NCBI GenBank assembly: GCA_023434825.1
Contig: JAEYSH010000110.1
Span: 1-10,825, forward strand
Length of the DNA stretch: 10,825 nt
Direction of reading: 5' to 3'
DNA from: Methanobacteriota archaeon
GTDB taxonomy: Archaea > Methanobacteriota > Methanobacteria > Methanobacteriales > Methanobacteriaceae
The notes beneath the pieces were generated by a model. The model was not told the DNA's origin and did not search any database. It saw nothing but the letters and a program-made list of their open reading frames with translations. Positions 1-6,746 of the stretch are shown piece after piece; position 1 is the first letter of the stretch; the number at the start of each line of letters is the position of its first letter. The translations under genes and the position numbers were made by a program.

Positions 1-39
1 GGAAGAGTTCCAAGAAAGGTTAAGTGGGTTAAACAATGA
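1..39 (+). CDS. rpl24e: Ribosomal protein L24e, C-terminal end only
   Basis: Reading frame 1 is open from the window edge and ends in TGA after 12 codons reading GRVPRKVKWVKQ. This basic ending matches the C-terminus of archaeal large-subunit protein L24e, a small zinc-finger protein of the 50S subunit. The call rests on that short tail and on the L24e-ndk gene order I recall from Methanobacteriales. The stop codon overlaps the ndk start as ATGA, which suggests translational coupling. The zinc-finger part lies outside the window. Confidence 0.75.
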   Translation, partial: GRVPRKVKWVKQ

Positions 40-491
40 GTGAAAGAAGTTTTGTGATGCTTAAACCAGATGCCGTACTCAGGAGGCTAATGGGGACAGT
101 ATTGACCAGATTTGAAGAAAGAGGACTTAAAATAGTCGCTGCAAAGATGATGGAAATCTCTGAAGATCTCGCAAAAGAGCACTATGGAGAACACAAAGAA
201 AAACCATTTTTCGATGATCTTGTAAACTATATTACATCCGCACCGGTGCTTGCAATGGTAATTGAAGGTGATGAATGTATTAGTCTTATAAGGAAAATGG
301 TAGGAGCTACCAATCCTAAAGAAGCAGATCTTGGAACTATAAGAGGAGATTATGCTTTAGATACTGGTAGAAATATAATTCATGCTTCAGATTCTCCACA
401 ATCTGCAAAAAGAGAAATTGCATTATTCTTTGATGAATCTGAAATATGTGAATACACTTTACCGGATGAAAGTTTAATATACGAACAATAA
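36..491 (+). CDS. ndk: Nucleoside diphosphate kinase
   Basis: This cytosolic enzyme moves the gamma-phosphate from ATP to other (d)NDPs through a phospho-histidine and so balances GTP, CTP and UTP pools. The 151-residue protein has the normal length. It opens with the family signature MLKPDA (residues 8-13) and carries the active-site motif NIIHASDS, with the catalytic His at residue 116. Arg103 and Asn113 sit where the family binds nucleotide phosphate. The ATG overlaps the upstream L24e stop (ATGA), so it is probably translated by re-initiation. GTP supply fits the downstream GTPases aIF5B and aIF2-gamma. No defects are visible. Confidence 0.97.
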   Translation: MSERSFVMLKPDAVLRRLMGTVLTRFEERGLKIVAAKMMEISEDLAKEHYGEHKEKPFFDDLVNYITSAPVLAMVIEGDECISLIRKMVGATNPKEADLGTIRGDYALDTGRNIIHASDSPQSAKREIALFFDESEICEYTLPDESLIYEQ

Positions 492-506
492 TTTCTTTTA
501 TCTTAC

Positions 507-512
507 TTTTTT
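507..512 (+). terminator. Possible U-tract terminator after ndk
   Basis: A run of six T preceded by other T-rich sequence (about 491-512) follows the ndk stop. Archaeal termination usually needs only a U-rich tract. It could end the upstream ribosomal-protein/ndk transcript before infB, or simply be AT-rich spacer. Confidence 0.35.
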
Positions 513-513
513 A

Positions 514-548
514 AGGTTGAAGAAAATACACAGTATTTTCTGAACAAC
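514..548 (+). repeat. Kink-turn-like hairpin, copy 1 (infB leader)
   Basis: An inverted repeat pairs AGAAAATAC (521-529) with GTATTTTCT (533-541) around an ACA loop. Just below the stem, GA (519-520) faces GA (542-543), as in the tandem sheared G.A/A.G pairs of kink-turns; the right strand carries the box-D-like CTGA and the left strand TTGAAGA resembles box C. GGTTGAAGAAAATA and TATTTTCTGAAC recur exactly in copy 2 at 6365-6403. The lower stem is weak here (GTT/AAC). CTGA ends 34 nt before the infB start codon. An RNA role is inferred; a DNA operator is an alternative. Confidence 0.55.
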
Positions 549-577
549 ATAAATAGGAAATTTATGAGGTTTAAAAA

Positions 578-2356
578 TTGAAAATTCGATCACCAATAGT
601 TTCTGTACTAGGACACGTGGATCATGGGAAAACAACCCTCTTAGATTTTATAAGAGGTAGTGTTATTGCCAAAAAGGAAGCAGGCGGAATCACACAACAT
701 ATTGGAGCAACAGAAATTCCAATGGAAGTTGTGGAAAGCATTGGTGGTGAATTCTTAAAAAAATTAGCTATCAAAGAAACACTCCCGGGACTTTTCTTTA
801 TAGATACTCCTGGTCACGAGGCATTCACTACTCTTCGTAAAAGAGGAGGGGCACTCGCTGATCTGGCAATATTAATTGTAGATATTAATGAAGGTTTCAA
901 ACCCCAAACTCATGAGGCTTTGAATATCCTTAAAATGTATAAAACTCCTTTTATAGTTGCAGCAAATAAAATTGATAAAATATTTGGATGGCAACCAACT
1001 GAAGGTGCACCATTTCTTCAAAGTTTTTCTAAACAACCTCAAAATGTTCAGGAAAAAGTAGATACAGGTCTTTATGAACTTGTTGGAATCCTGCATGATG
1101 AAGGTTTTGAATCTGAAAGATTTGATAGAATAAGTGATTTTGCAAGGCAAATAAGTATAGTACCAATAAGTGCTAGAACTGGTGAAGGCGTGCCTGAACT
1201 ATTAGCAATGCTTATGGGACTTGCCAAACAATATCTATCAGAACAGCTAAAGATTGAAGAAGACGCACCAGCAAAAGGAACAATTCTTGAAGTTAAAGAA
1301 GAAGTTGGACTTGGAGTAACCATAGATGCTATAATTTATGACGGAATTCTCAAAAAAGACGATACTATTGCCATCATGACTAAGGATGATGTAATAACTA
1401 CTAATATACGTTCACTTCTAAAACCACGACCTCTTGAAGAAATCAGAGAATCAAAAAAGAAATTCAAGAAGGTTGATGAAGTTGTTGCTGCTGCTGGTAT
1501 TAAAGTAGTAGCTCCAAATATTGAAAATGCTGTTTCAGGATCACCATTACGTGTTGCACGTGGGGATCTTGGAGATGTAAAAGAAGAAATTTTAAAAGAA
1601 ATTGAAGACATAAAAATAGATACTGACGAGATGGGTATTGTAGTTAAAGCAGATACTCTGGGTTCACTTGAAGCACTGGTAAATCTGCTAAGAGGAATGG
1701 AAGTTCCAATTAGAGCAGCAAATATTGGTGATGTCTCTAGAAGAGATGTGGTCGATGCTGTCATCGTTAAAAAAGAAGATCCTCTTTATGGGGTTATAAT
1801 TGCTTTCAACGTAAAGATTCTTCCTTCTGCTGCTGAAGAAATTAAGGCATCTGAAATTAAACTTTTCTCTGCCAATGTAATATATCAGTTAACTGAAGAT
1901 TATCAGGAATGGATCGATGCTGCAGAAGAGAAAAAGAAGAAAGCGTATCTTGATGCTATAATCAAACCTGCAAAGATAAGAATTATCCCTAAACTTGTCT
2001 TTAGAAACAGTAAACCTGCAATAGCAGGTATTGAAGTTCTAAGTGGTACCGTTAAACAAGACTATGGTCTTATAAGGGGAGACGGTTCTAAAGTTGGGAA
2101 AATTGAAGGAATGCAGGATAAGGGAGATAATTTAAAAACAGCATCAAGGGGTAAAAAAGTTGCCATGAGCATAAAAGATGCAATCTTTGGCAAGAACTTT
2201 GATGAAGGGGATGTCCTATACGTGGATATACCTGAAAATCACTATAAAATCCTTGAAACAGAGCTTAAAAATAAGCTTAATGAGGATGAATTTGAAACAT
2301 TAAATGAAATAGTGGATATAAAAAGAAAGGAAAACCCAAACTGGGGACTATATTAA
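578..2356 (+). CDS. infB: Translation initiation factor aIF5B (IF-2 homologue)
   Basis: A GTPase that promotes ribosomal subunit joining and places initiator Met-tRNA in the P site. The 592-residue protein has the short archaeal form without the bacterial N-terminal extension. GTPase motifs are intact: G1 GHVDHGKTT (12-20), G3 DTPGHE (76-81), G4 NKID (130-133) and G5 SAR (198-200). A beta-barrel domain II (about 225-340), an alpha/beta domain III (from about 345) and a second barrel domain IV follow. No intein interrupts the G domain, although archaeal infB genes sometimes carry one. The TTG start is chosen because GAGGT (566-570) lies 7 nt upstream and MKIRSPIVSVLGHVDH matches the family start. 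The ATG at 564 is out of frame and stops after five codons. Confidence 0.97.
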   Translation: MKIRSPIVSVLGHVDHGKTTLLDFIRGSVIAKKEAGGITQHIGATEIPMEVVESIGGEFLKKLAIKETLPGLFFIDTPGHEAFTTLRKRGGALADLAILIVDINEGFKPQTHEALNILKMYKTPFIVAANKIDKIFGWQPTEGAPFLQSFSKQPQNVQEKVDTGLYELVGILHDEGFESERFDRISDFARQISIVPISARTGEGVPELLAMLMGLAKQYLSEQLKIEEDAPAKGTILEVKEEVGLGVTIDAIIYDGILKKDDTIAIMTKDDVITTNIRSLLKPRPLEEIRESKKKFKKVDEVVAAAGIKVVAPNIENAVSGSPLRVARGDLGDVKEEILKEIEDIKIDTDEMGIVVKADTLGSLEALVNLLRGMEVPIRAANIGDVSRRDVVDAVIVKKEDPLYGVIIAFNVKILPSAAEEIKASEIKLFSANVIYQLTEDYQEWIDAAEEKKKKAYLDAIIKPAKIRIIPKLVFRNSKPAIAGIEVLSGTVKQDYGLIRGDGSKVGKIEGMQDKGDNLKTASRGKKVAMSIKDAIFGKNFDEGDVLYVDIPENHYKILETELKNKLNEDEFETLNEIVDIKRKENPNWGLY

Positions 2357-2430
2357 TCCTTAATTATAATAATCCATATTAAACTAAAAAGTATCAACTA
2401 GGATAACAATATTAAAATGGAGGAGATAGA

Positions 2431-2817
2431 TTGGCATTTAAATTAGTTATATCAGAAGGCGCAAAAAGTCATCAGGTTGAAGTTGACCAAGCACAAACAA
2501 AACAGTTAGTCGGTTTAAAAATAGGCGATGAAATAGATGCTTCTTTAGTAGGCTTAAATGGTTACAAACTAAAAATCACTGGTGGAAGCGATAAAAACGG
2601 TTTCCCAATGAAAAAAGATGTTGATGGACCAAGAAGAATAAGAACCCTTGTTTCCGGTGGTATTGGATTTAAACCACAAAGAGATGGAGAAAGAAGAAGA
2701 AAAACTGTCCGTGGAAACACTATATCTGATGATATTGTTCAAATTAGTACAATAGTTACAGAAAAAGGCGCAAAAAGTATAGATGAACTTTTAGGCGCAG
2801 AAGAAGCAGAAGAATAA
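2431..2817 (+). CDS. rps6e: 30S ribosomal protein S6e
   Basis: Small-subunit ribosomal protein of the archaeal/eukaryal S6e family. The 128-residue product has the usual archaeal length and lacks the long, phosphorylated C-terminal helix of eukaryotic RPS6. The conserved core reads KITGGSDKNGFPM (residues about 49-61), followed by the basic RNA-binding segment GERRRKTVRGNTIS. The start is TTG, supported by GGAGGA (2419-2424) placed 6 nt upstream; the ATG at 2417 lies inside this site and is out of frame. The gene sits between the aIF5B and aIF2-gamma genes, and the 47-74-nt spacers fit co-transcription. Confidence 0.96.
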   Translation: MAFKLVISEGAKSHQVEVDQAQTKQLVGLKIGDEIDASLVGLNGYKLKITGGSDKNGFPMKKDVDGPRRIRTLVSGGIGFKPQRDGERRRKTVRGNTISDDIVQISTIVTEKGAKSIDELLGAEEAEE

Positions 2818-2864
2818 ATCATTTAAATAATTAAAATATCTTAAAATAAGATTTAGGTGTAATT

Positions 2865-4091
2865 GTGAAGATACAATCTGAAATAAATATAGGGCTTGTA
2901 GGACACGTTGATCACGGAAAAACTACGCTAACAAAGGCTCTATCGGGCATATGGACTGATACACACAGTGAAGAGACTAAAAGAGGAATATCAATAAGAC
3001 TGGGTTATGCAGATATAACCTTCAGGCAGTGTACAGAATGTCCTGCTCCTCAATGCTACACCACAGCGCTTGTTTGTGAACAATGCGGCAAAGAAACTGA
3101 AACATTAAGAAGAGTATCCTTTGTAGATTCTCCAGGGCACGAAACCCTTATGGCAACAATGCTTTCAGGTGCTGCAATAATGGATGGTGCTGTGCTTGTA
3201 ATAGCGGCTAATGAACCATGCCCTCAGCCCCAGACAAAAGAACACCTTATGGCGCTTGATGTTATAGGCGTTAAGGATGTCATAGTAGTTCAAAATAAAA
3301 TTGACATAGTTTCAAAAGAAAGGGCTATAGAGAGCTATAATGAAATAAAAGAATTTGTAAAGGGTACATGTGCAGAGGATGCCCCAATAATACCTATATC
3401 CGCACAACAAGGTGCAAATGTAGATATTTTAATTGAAATGATTCAGGAAATGATTAAAACTCCTGAACGTTTACTGGACAAGCCCGCAAGAATGTATGTG
3501 GCCAGATCCTTTGACATTAATAAGCCGGGATGTAAACCTAAAAATATCGCTGGTGGAGTAATAGGTGGTTCTCTAATTCAAGGAAAACTTAAAATAGGGG
3601 ACAAACTTGAAATAAAACCAGGTATTCAGATTAAGAATAAAGGTAAAATGGAATGGATGAGTTTAACCTCTGAAATTGTAGGGCTAAATACTGCCAGTGA
3701 ACATGTTGAGGAAGTAAATCCTGGCGGACTTATTGGTGTAGGAACAAAACTTGATCCTGCACTAACTAAAGCTGATTCACTATCTGGATCAGTTGCGGGA
3801 GAACCAGGAACATTACCTCCAATTTTACACACTTTCACCATGGAAACAAATCTTTTAGAAAGAGTTGTTGGAACCAAGGAAGAAAAAGATGTTGATCCAA
3901 TTAAATCATCAGAACTCTTAATGATAAACATCGGAACAGCAACAACCATTGGAACTGTTACAAGTGCTAGAGGAAAAACTGCGGATGTAACACTTAAATT
4001 ACCAGTATGTGCCGAGTCTGGCCAAAGAGTAGCTTTAAGCAGACGTGTTGGCGCAAGATGGAGGTTAATTGGATATGGTATCATCAAATAG
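2865..4091 (+). CDS. eif2g: Translation initiation factor aIF2, gamma subunit
   Basis: The GTP-binding core of the aIF2 heterotrimer, which carries Met-tRNAi to the small subunit. The 408-residue length is typical. Motifs visible are G1 GHVDHGKTT (13-21), switch I with TKRGISIRLGYAD (38-50), a zinc ribbon with Cys56, Cys59, Cys71 and Cys74, G3 DSPGHE (88-93), G4 NKID (144-147) and G5 SAQ (about 179-181). The switch I and zinc-ribbon insertion separates it from EF-Tu and SelB. Two C-terminal beta barrels follow. The start is GTG with AGGTG (2855-2859) 5 nt upstream. Its last codons contain the ribosome-binding site and start of the next gene. Confidence 0.97.
   Translation: MKIQSEINIGLVGHVDHGKTTLTKALSGIWTDTHSEETKRGISIRLGYADITFRQCTECPAPQCYTTALVCEQCGKETETLRRVSFVDSPGHETLMATMLSGAAIMDGAVLVIAANEPCPQPQTKEHLMALDVIGVKDVIVVQNKIDIVSKERAIESYNEIKEFVKGTCAEDAPIIPISAQQGANVDILIEMIQEMIKTPERLLDKPARMYVARSFDINKPGCKPKNIAGGVIGGSLIQGKLKIGDKLEIKPGIQIKNKGKMEWMSLTSEIVGLNTASEHVEEVNPGGLIGVGTKLDPALTKADSLSGSVAGEPGTLPPILHTFTMETNLLERVVGTKEEKDVDPIKSSELLMINIGTATTIGTVTSARGKTADVTLKLPVCAESGQRVALSRRVGARWRLIGYGIIK
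4060..4065 (+). promoter_or_regulatory. Shine-Dalgarno site that fixes the PIN-gene start
   Basis: GGAGGT inside the 3' end of eif2g lies 9 nt before ATG 4075-4077. The later ATG at 4119 has only T-rich sequence in front of it. This supports initiation at 4075, 17 nt inside eif2g, and not at 4119. Confidence 0.75.
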
Positions 4092-4478
4092 AGAAGCGGT
4101 GTTAGATGCAAATTTTTTATGATACCTGCTCAATTTCATGTTGATATATTAACCGAACTTGGGCAAATTATACCGCATTACAAGCTTTTAGTTCCCTCTT
4201 TTGTTATAAGAGAACTTGAAAATATAAAGAATAGATCTAGGGGTAAAGATAGAATTGCAGCATCTGTTGCACTTAAAATAGCCAAAGCCCCTGAAATCAA
4301 TGTAGTCGAAATTGATTTAAAACCAAAAGAGCGGGTTGATGATGCTCTTCTCCGCATTTCAAAGGTCCTATGTACAAATGATATTGGACTGAAAAAAAGA
4401 GCAAGAAATAAAGGAATTACCGTTATACATTTGCGCCAGAGGAAATATCTGGATGTTGACGGATATTTAGGTTTATAA
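4075..4478 (+). CDS. PIN-domain nuclease, Fcf1/Utp24-like, with -1 frameshift
   Basis: PIN domains are metal-dependent endoribonucleases; the Fcf1/Utp24-type archaeal family is thought to act in rRNA processing. Translation from ATG 4075 reads MVSSNREAVLDANFL and then hits TGA at 4120-4122. The rest of the domain (MIPAQFHVDI..., 119 residues) lies in the -1 frame from 4119 to 4478. Joined by a -1 shift at 4113-4119, the 134-residue product has normal family length and all four acidic residues: Asp11 (LDANF), Glu47, Asp90 and Asp103 (TND). The 4119 ATG product alone lacks the first beta strand and catalytic Asp11. The break may be a homopolymer sequencing error, a recent mutation, or programmed slippage. 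Lack of other damage argues against an old pseudogene. It overlaps eif2g by 17 nt. The family call is firm; the function is inferred. Confidence 0.82.
4113..4119 (+). other. Slippery heptamer T TTT TTA in the PIN gene
   Basis: In the frame of the ATG at 4075 the codons are AAT TTT TTA TGA, so the heptamer has exactly the X XXY YYZ phase of canonical -1 frameshift sites and is followed directly by a stop. Slipping back by one base joins LDANFL to MIPAQF, as the family requires. No clear downstream hairpin or pseudoknot was seen by eye. A missing T in the T6 run would explain the break equally well. Confidence 0.6.
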
Positions 4479-4552
4479 AATATTAATACTCATTTAATAA
4501 TATATTAAATTACATGGATTATAACTTTGGATAAAATTTGGAGTGATTATGA

Positions 4553-5071
4553 ATGAATCTTTGGAAGGATTTAGCACCAGGACCATCAGTTCCAGAAGTA
4601 ATATACGCAGTAATTGAAATACCAAAAGGATCTAGAAATAAATACGAATATGATAAAGATATGGAAGCATTTGCACTGGATAGAGTACTTTACTCACCAT
4701 TTGTTTACCCTGCTGAATATGGAATAATTCCACAAACACTTTATGACGATGGAGATCCGATGGATGTAATGGTATTGATGGAACAGCCAACATTTCCAGG
4801 ATGTGTAATAGAAACAAGACCTATTGGAATCATGAGAATGATTGACGGCGGCGATAACGATGATAAAATATTAGGTGTTCCAGTTAACGATCCAAGATTC
4901 AAGGACATAAATGATATTAGTGATGTTCCTAAACATTTATTAGATGAAATTACGCATTTCTTCAAGGAATACAAACACCTTGAAGGTAAAACTACTGAAA
5001 TTCTGGGATGGGAAAATGCAGAAAAAGCATTTGAAGCAATAAAACATTCAATAGAATTATATAAAGAATAA
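4553..5071 (+). CDS. ppa: Inorganic pyrophosphatase, soluble family I
   Basis: Hydrolyses cytosolic PPi from tRNA charging, RNA synthesis and other biosynthesis, and so pulls those reactions forward. The 172-residue protein has the length of prokaryotic family I enzymes. The metal-binding signature DDGDPMD gives Asp66, Asp68 and Asp71. Other active-site positions are present: Glu22, Lys30, Glu32, Arg44, Tyr56, Asp98, Asp103, Lys105, Tyr140 and Lys141. The ATG at 4553 is chosen because GGAGTGAT (4540-4547) is correctly placed and MNLWKDLAPG matches the family; ATG 4549 is out of frame. A 74-nt AT-rich gap separates it from the PIN gene, and Rpo7 follows after 30 nt. Confidence 0.97.
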   Translation: MNLWKDLAPGPSVPEVIYAVIEIPKGSRNKYEYDKDMEAFALDRVLYSPFVYPAEYGIIPQTLYDDGDPMDVMVLMEQPTFPGCVIETRPIGIMRMIDGGDNDDKILGVPVNDPRFKDINDISDVPKHLLDEITHFFKEYKHLEGKTTEILGWENAEKAFEAIKHSIELYKE

Positions 5072-5101
5072 TTTTAATAAATAAACCAAGAGGGGTTTAA
5101 T

Positions 5102-5671
5102 TTGTACTTAATATCAAAAATTGAAGATACTGTCAGAGTCCCACCGTCTTTATTCGAAGAACCATTAGAAGATGTGGCTTTCGAACTTTTAAACGAAAAC
5201 TACGTTGGGAAAATCGATAAAAAGATGGGATTAATGGTTACAGTAAAAGAAATAGAAGAGATAGGTATTGGTAGAGTTATAATGGGTGATGGAGCAGCAT
5301 ACCATGATGTTACATTCACAGCTCTCTTTTTCAAGCCTGAACTTCAAGAAATTATTGAAGGAGAAGTTATTGAAATAACTGAATTTGGAGCATTTATACG
5401 AATGGGTCCAATGGATGGTTTAGTTCATGTTTCTCAAGTTACAGATGATTATATAAATTACGATTCAAAAAGAGGGGCCTTACTTGGTAAAGAGTCTAAA
5501 AAGACTCTTGAAGAAGGAAATAAAGTCCGTGCAAGGATTGTTGCACTGAGTTTGAAAGGAAAATCCTCTAAAGAAACTAAGATCGGTCTCACCATGAGGC
5601 AACCCGGCCTTGGAAAAGATGAATGGATCGAAAAAGAGAAAAAGAAAAATAAGAAAGGGAAGAAGAAATAA
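5102..5671 (+). CDS. rpoE1: RNA polymerase subunit Rpo7 (RpoE1)
   Basis: Archaeal homologue of eukaryotic Rpb7. With Rpo4 it forms the stalk that binds emerging RNA and helps promoter opening and termination. The 189-residue protein has an N-terminal RNP-like domain (about 1-80, ending in the conserved DVTFTALFFKP) and an S1 RNA-binding domain (about 82-165, with GEVIEITEFGAFIRMGP and DGLVHVSQV). The C-terminus is a lysine-rich tail (about 174-189). The start is TTG with AGGGGT (5091-5096) 5 nt upstream. Its stop overlaps the Spt4 start by one base (TAATG), the usual archaeal rpoE1-rpoE2 arrangement, and the purine-rich tail codons also provide a ribosome-binding stretch for Spt4. Confidence 0.96.
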   Translation: MYLISKIEDTVRVPPSLFEEPLEDVAFELLNENYVGKIDKKMGLMVTVKEIEEIGIGRVIMGDGAAYHDVTFTALFFKPELQEIIEGEVIEITEFGAFIRMGPMDGLVHVSQVTDDYINYDSKRGALLGKESKKTLEEGNKVRARIVALSLKGKSSKETKIGLTMRQPGLGKDEWIEKEKKKNKKGKKK

Positions 5672-5853
5672 TGGTTACTAAAGCATGTACAAGATGTCAT
5701 AGAATCATGGATGAGGATAGATGTGCTATATGCAATATTCCAACTTCAAAAAACTGGAGCGGTTTTTTAATTGTAATCGACCCTGATAATTCAGGTATTG
5801 CACAAGAACTTCATATCAGTCTTCCTGGAGAATATGCTTTAAGAGTTAGATAA
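5671..5853 (+). CDS. spt4: Transcription elongation factor Spt4 (RpoE2)
   Basis: Zinc-binding partner of Spt5. The pair clamps over the RNA polymerase cleft and supports processive elongation. The 60-residue length is typical. Two CxxC pairs, Cys6/Cys9 and Cys18/Cys21, bind zinc. They are followed by KNWSGFLIVIDP, the strand that contacts the Spt5 NGN domain, and by the SGIAQEL segment. The ATG overlaps the Rpo7 stop (TAATG), so translation is probably coupled and keeps the two polymerase-associated proteins in step. Confidence 0.96.
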   Translation: MVTKACTRCHRIMDEDRCAICNIPTSKNWSGFLIVIDPDNSGIAQELHISLPGEYALRVR

Positions 5854-5878
5854 ATTTATAAGATTTTCAGGTAAAAAC

Positions 5879-6385
5879 GTGTTTTTATTAAAAAAAGAAT
5901 CCAGAAAAAAATTTAAAAAACCTTTTGGTAAAGTTTATCCGGATTTAAATGACATTAATAAATCATTACTTGAAGATCATTTTATAATCTCCGTTGGAGA
6001 TGAAACAACAAAAAATCTTTTAAATGCTGATATAATCCCTAAAATTGGCATTATTGATAATATAATAGAAAGACAAACTTCAAAACACGATATAGAATAC
6101 AATGCAGTTACTCTGAACGTGGTTAATCCTCCGGGAACTATAACTGATGAACTTTGGAATGCAATAATCAAATCTTTTGATATTGGCAAGGAATCCAATA
6201 TTTTAATTGTTGTAGATGGTGAAGAGGATCTTGCAGTTATTCCATGTGTTTTAAAAGCTCCTGAAGGGTCGTTATTATTATATGGACAACCTGGAGAAGG
6301 AGTTGTACTTGTTGAAACTGATAAAGTAAAAGAGATGGCAAAAGAATTGCTAACGGAATTTAAGGAGGTTGAAGAAAATATTTAA
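5879..6385 (+). CDS. GTP-dependent dephospho-CoA kinase (DUF359)
   Basis: Matches the DUF359 family, shown in Thermococcus kodakarensis (TK1697) to phosphorylate dephospho-CoA with GTP, the last CoA step in many archaea, where it is unrelated to bacterial CoaE. The 168-residue protein carries the family landmarks: KKPFGKVY (13-20), SVGDETT (38-44), IIDNIIER (58-65), NPPGTIT (83-89), DGEEDLAVIP (113-122) and YGQPGEGVV (135-143). The Asp/Glu residues in these motifs are the expected metal and substrate contacts. The start is GTG with AGGT (5869-5872) 6 nt upstream, 25 nt after spt4. Its last codons form the left arm of a repeated hairpin. The activity is transferred from the family and not shown here. 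Confidence 0.9.
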   Translation: MFLLKKESRKKFKKPFGKVYPDLNDINKSLLEDHFIISVGDETTKNLLNADIIPKIGIIDNIIERQTSKHDIEYNAVTLNVVNPPGTITDELWNAIIKSFDIGKESNILIVVDGEEDLAVIPCVLKAPEGSLLLYGQPGEGVVLVETDKVKEMAKELLTEFKEVEENI

Positions 6386-6403
6386 AAATATTTTCTGAAC
6401 CTC
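6365..6403 (+). repeat. Kink-turn-like hairpin, copy 2 (rps24e leader)
   Basis: Inverted repeat spanning the stop of the DUF359 gene. AGAAAATATT (6373-6382) pairs with AATATTTTCT (6387-6396), GA (6371-6372) faces GA (6397-6398), and a lower stem pairs GAGGT (6365-6369, or with one bulged U) with ACCTC (6399-6403). It shares GGTTGAAGAAAATA and TATTTTCTGAAC with copy 1 but has a different loop and a stronger lower stem. CTGA ends 39 nt before the rps24e ATG. The centre (AATATTTAAAAATA) could also serve as a TATA-like element. Confidence 0.6.
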
Positions 6404-6437
6404 AAAAAATTATGTTAAATTTTTTGGAGGTAAAATA

Positions 6438-6743
6438 ATGGACATAGAAATTATAGAAAAAAATGAAAATCCACTATTAAACAGAACTGAAGTACACTTT
6501 GATTGCGTATATACTGGAGAAACTACTCCAAAAATCATAGATGTTAAAAATAAACTTGTTGCACTACTTGACGCAGATAAAAATCTTCTCGTAGTTGATA
6601 AGGTTTTACCTAAATTTGGAGAAGGTAAAGCTGAAGGATATGCAAAAGTTTACGATTCAGAAGAAAGCTTAAAATCTATAGAACAAAAACACGTTCTAGA
6701 TAAAAATACAGAACCTCAAGAGGAAGAATCCGAGGAGGAATAA
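6438..6743 (+). CDS. rps24e: 30S ribosomal protein S24e
   Basis: Small-subunit protein of the archaeal/eukaryal S24e family. The 101-residue product has the typical length. It begins MDIEIIEKNENPLLNRTEV, the conserved first strand, where the NPLLNR segment is the family hallmark. It continues with the KFGEGKAEGYAKVYDS strand-turn motif (about 59-74) and ends in an acidic Glu-rich tail. GGAGG (6426-6430) lies 7 nt before the ATG. The 52-nt leader contains the right arm of the repeated hairpin, a possible control site. The S27ae gene starts 3 nt after the stop, and its Shine-Dalgarno site lies in the Glu-tail codons. Confidence 0.96.
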   Translation: MDIEIIEKNENPLLNRTEVHFDCVYTGETTPKIIDVKNKLVALLDADKNLLVVDKVLPKFGEGKAEGYAKVYDSEESLKSIEQKHVLDKNTEPQEEESEEE

Positions 6744-6746
6744 ATA

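Noticed and set aside
564..581. Five-codon upstream ORF (ATG AGG TTT AAA AAT TGA) whose stop overlaps the infB TTG
   Set aside because: The ATG is part of the Shine-Dalgarno region (GAGGT at 566-570) and has no ribosome-binding site of its own; most likely chance.
1336..1764. 142-codon open frame on the - strand opposite infB
   Set aside because: Serine/threonine-rich low-quality translation, typical of antisense to a coding gene.
3626..4111. 161-codon open frame on the - strand opposite eif2g
   Set aside because: It is the antisense shadow of a strongly conserved GTPase gene and has no family resemblance.
4119..4478. PIN gene as a normal 119-aa gene starting at ATG 4119
   Set aside because: No Shine-Dalgarno site precedes it, and the product lacks the first beta strand and the catalytic Asp; GGAGGT plus ATG 4075 is a much better start.
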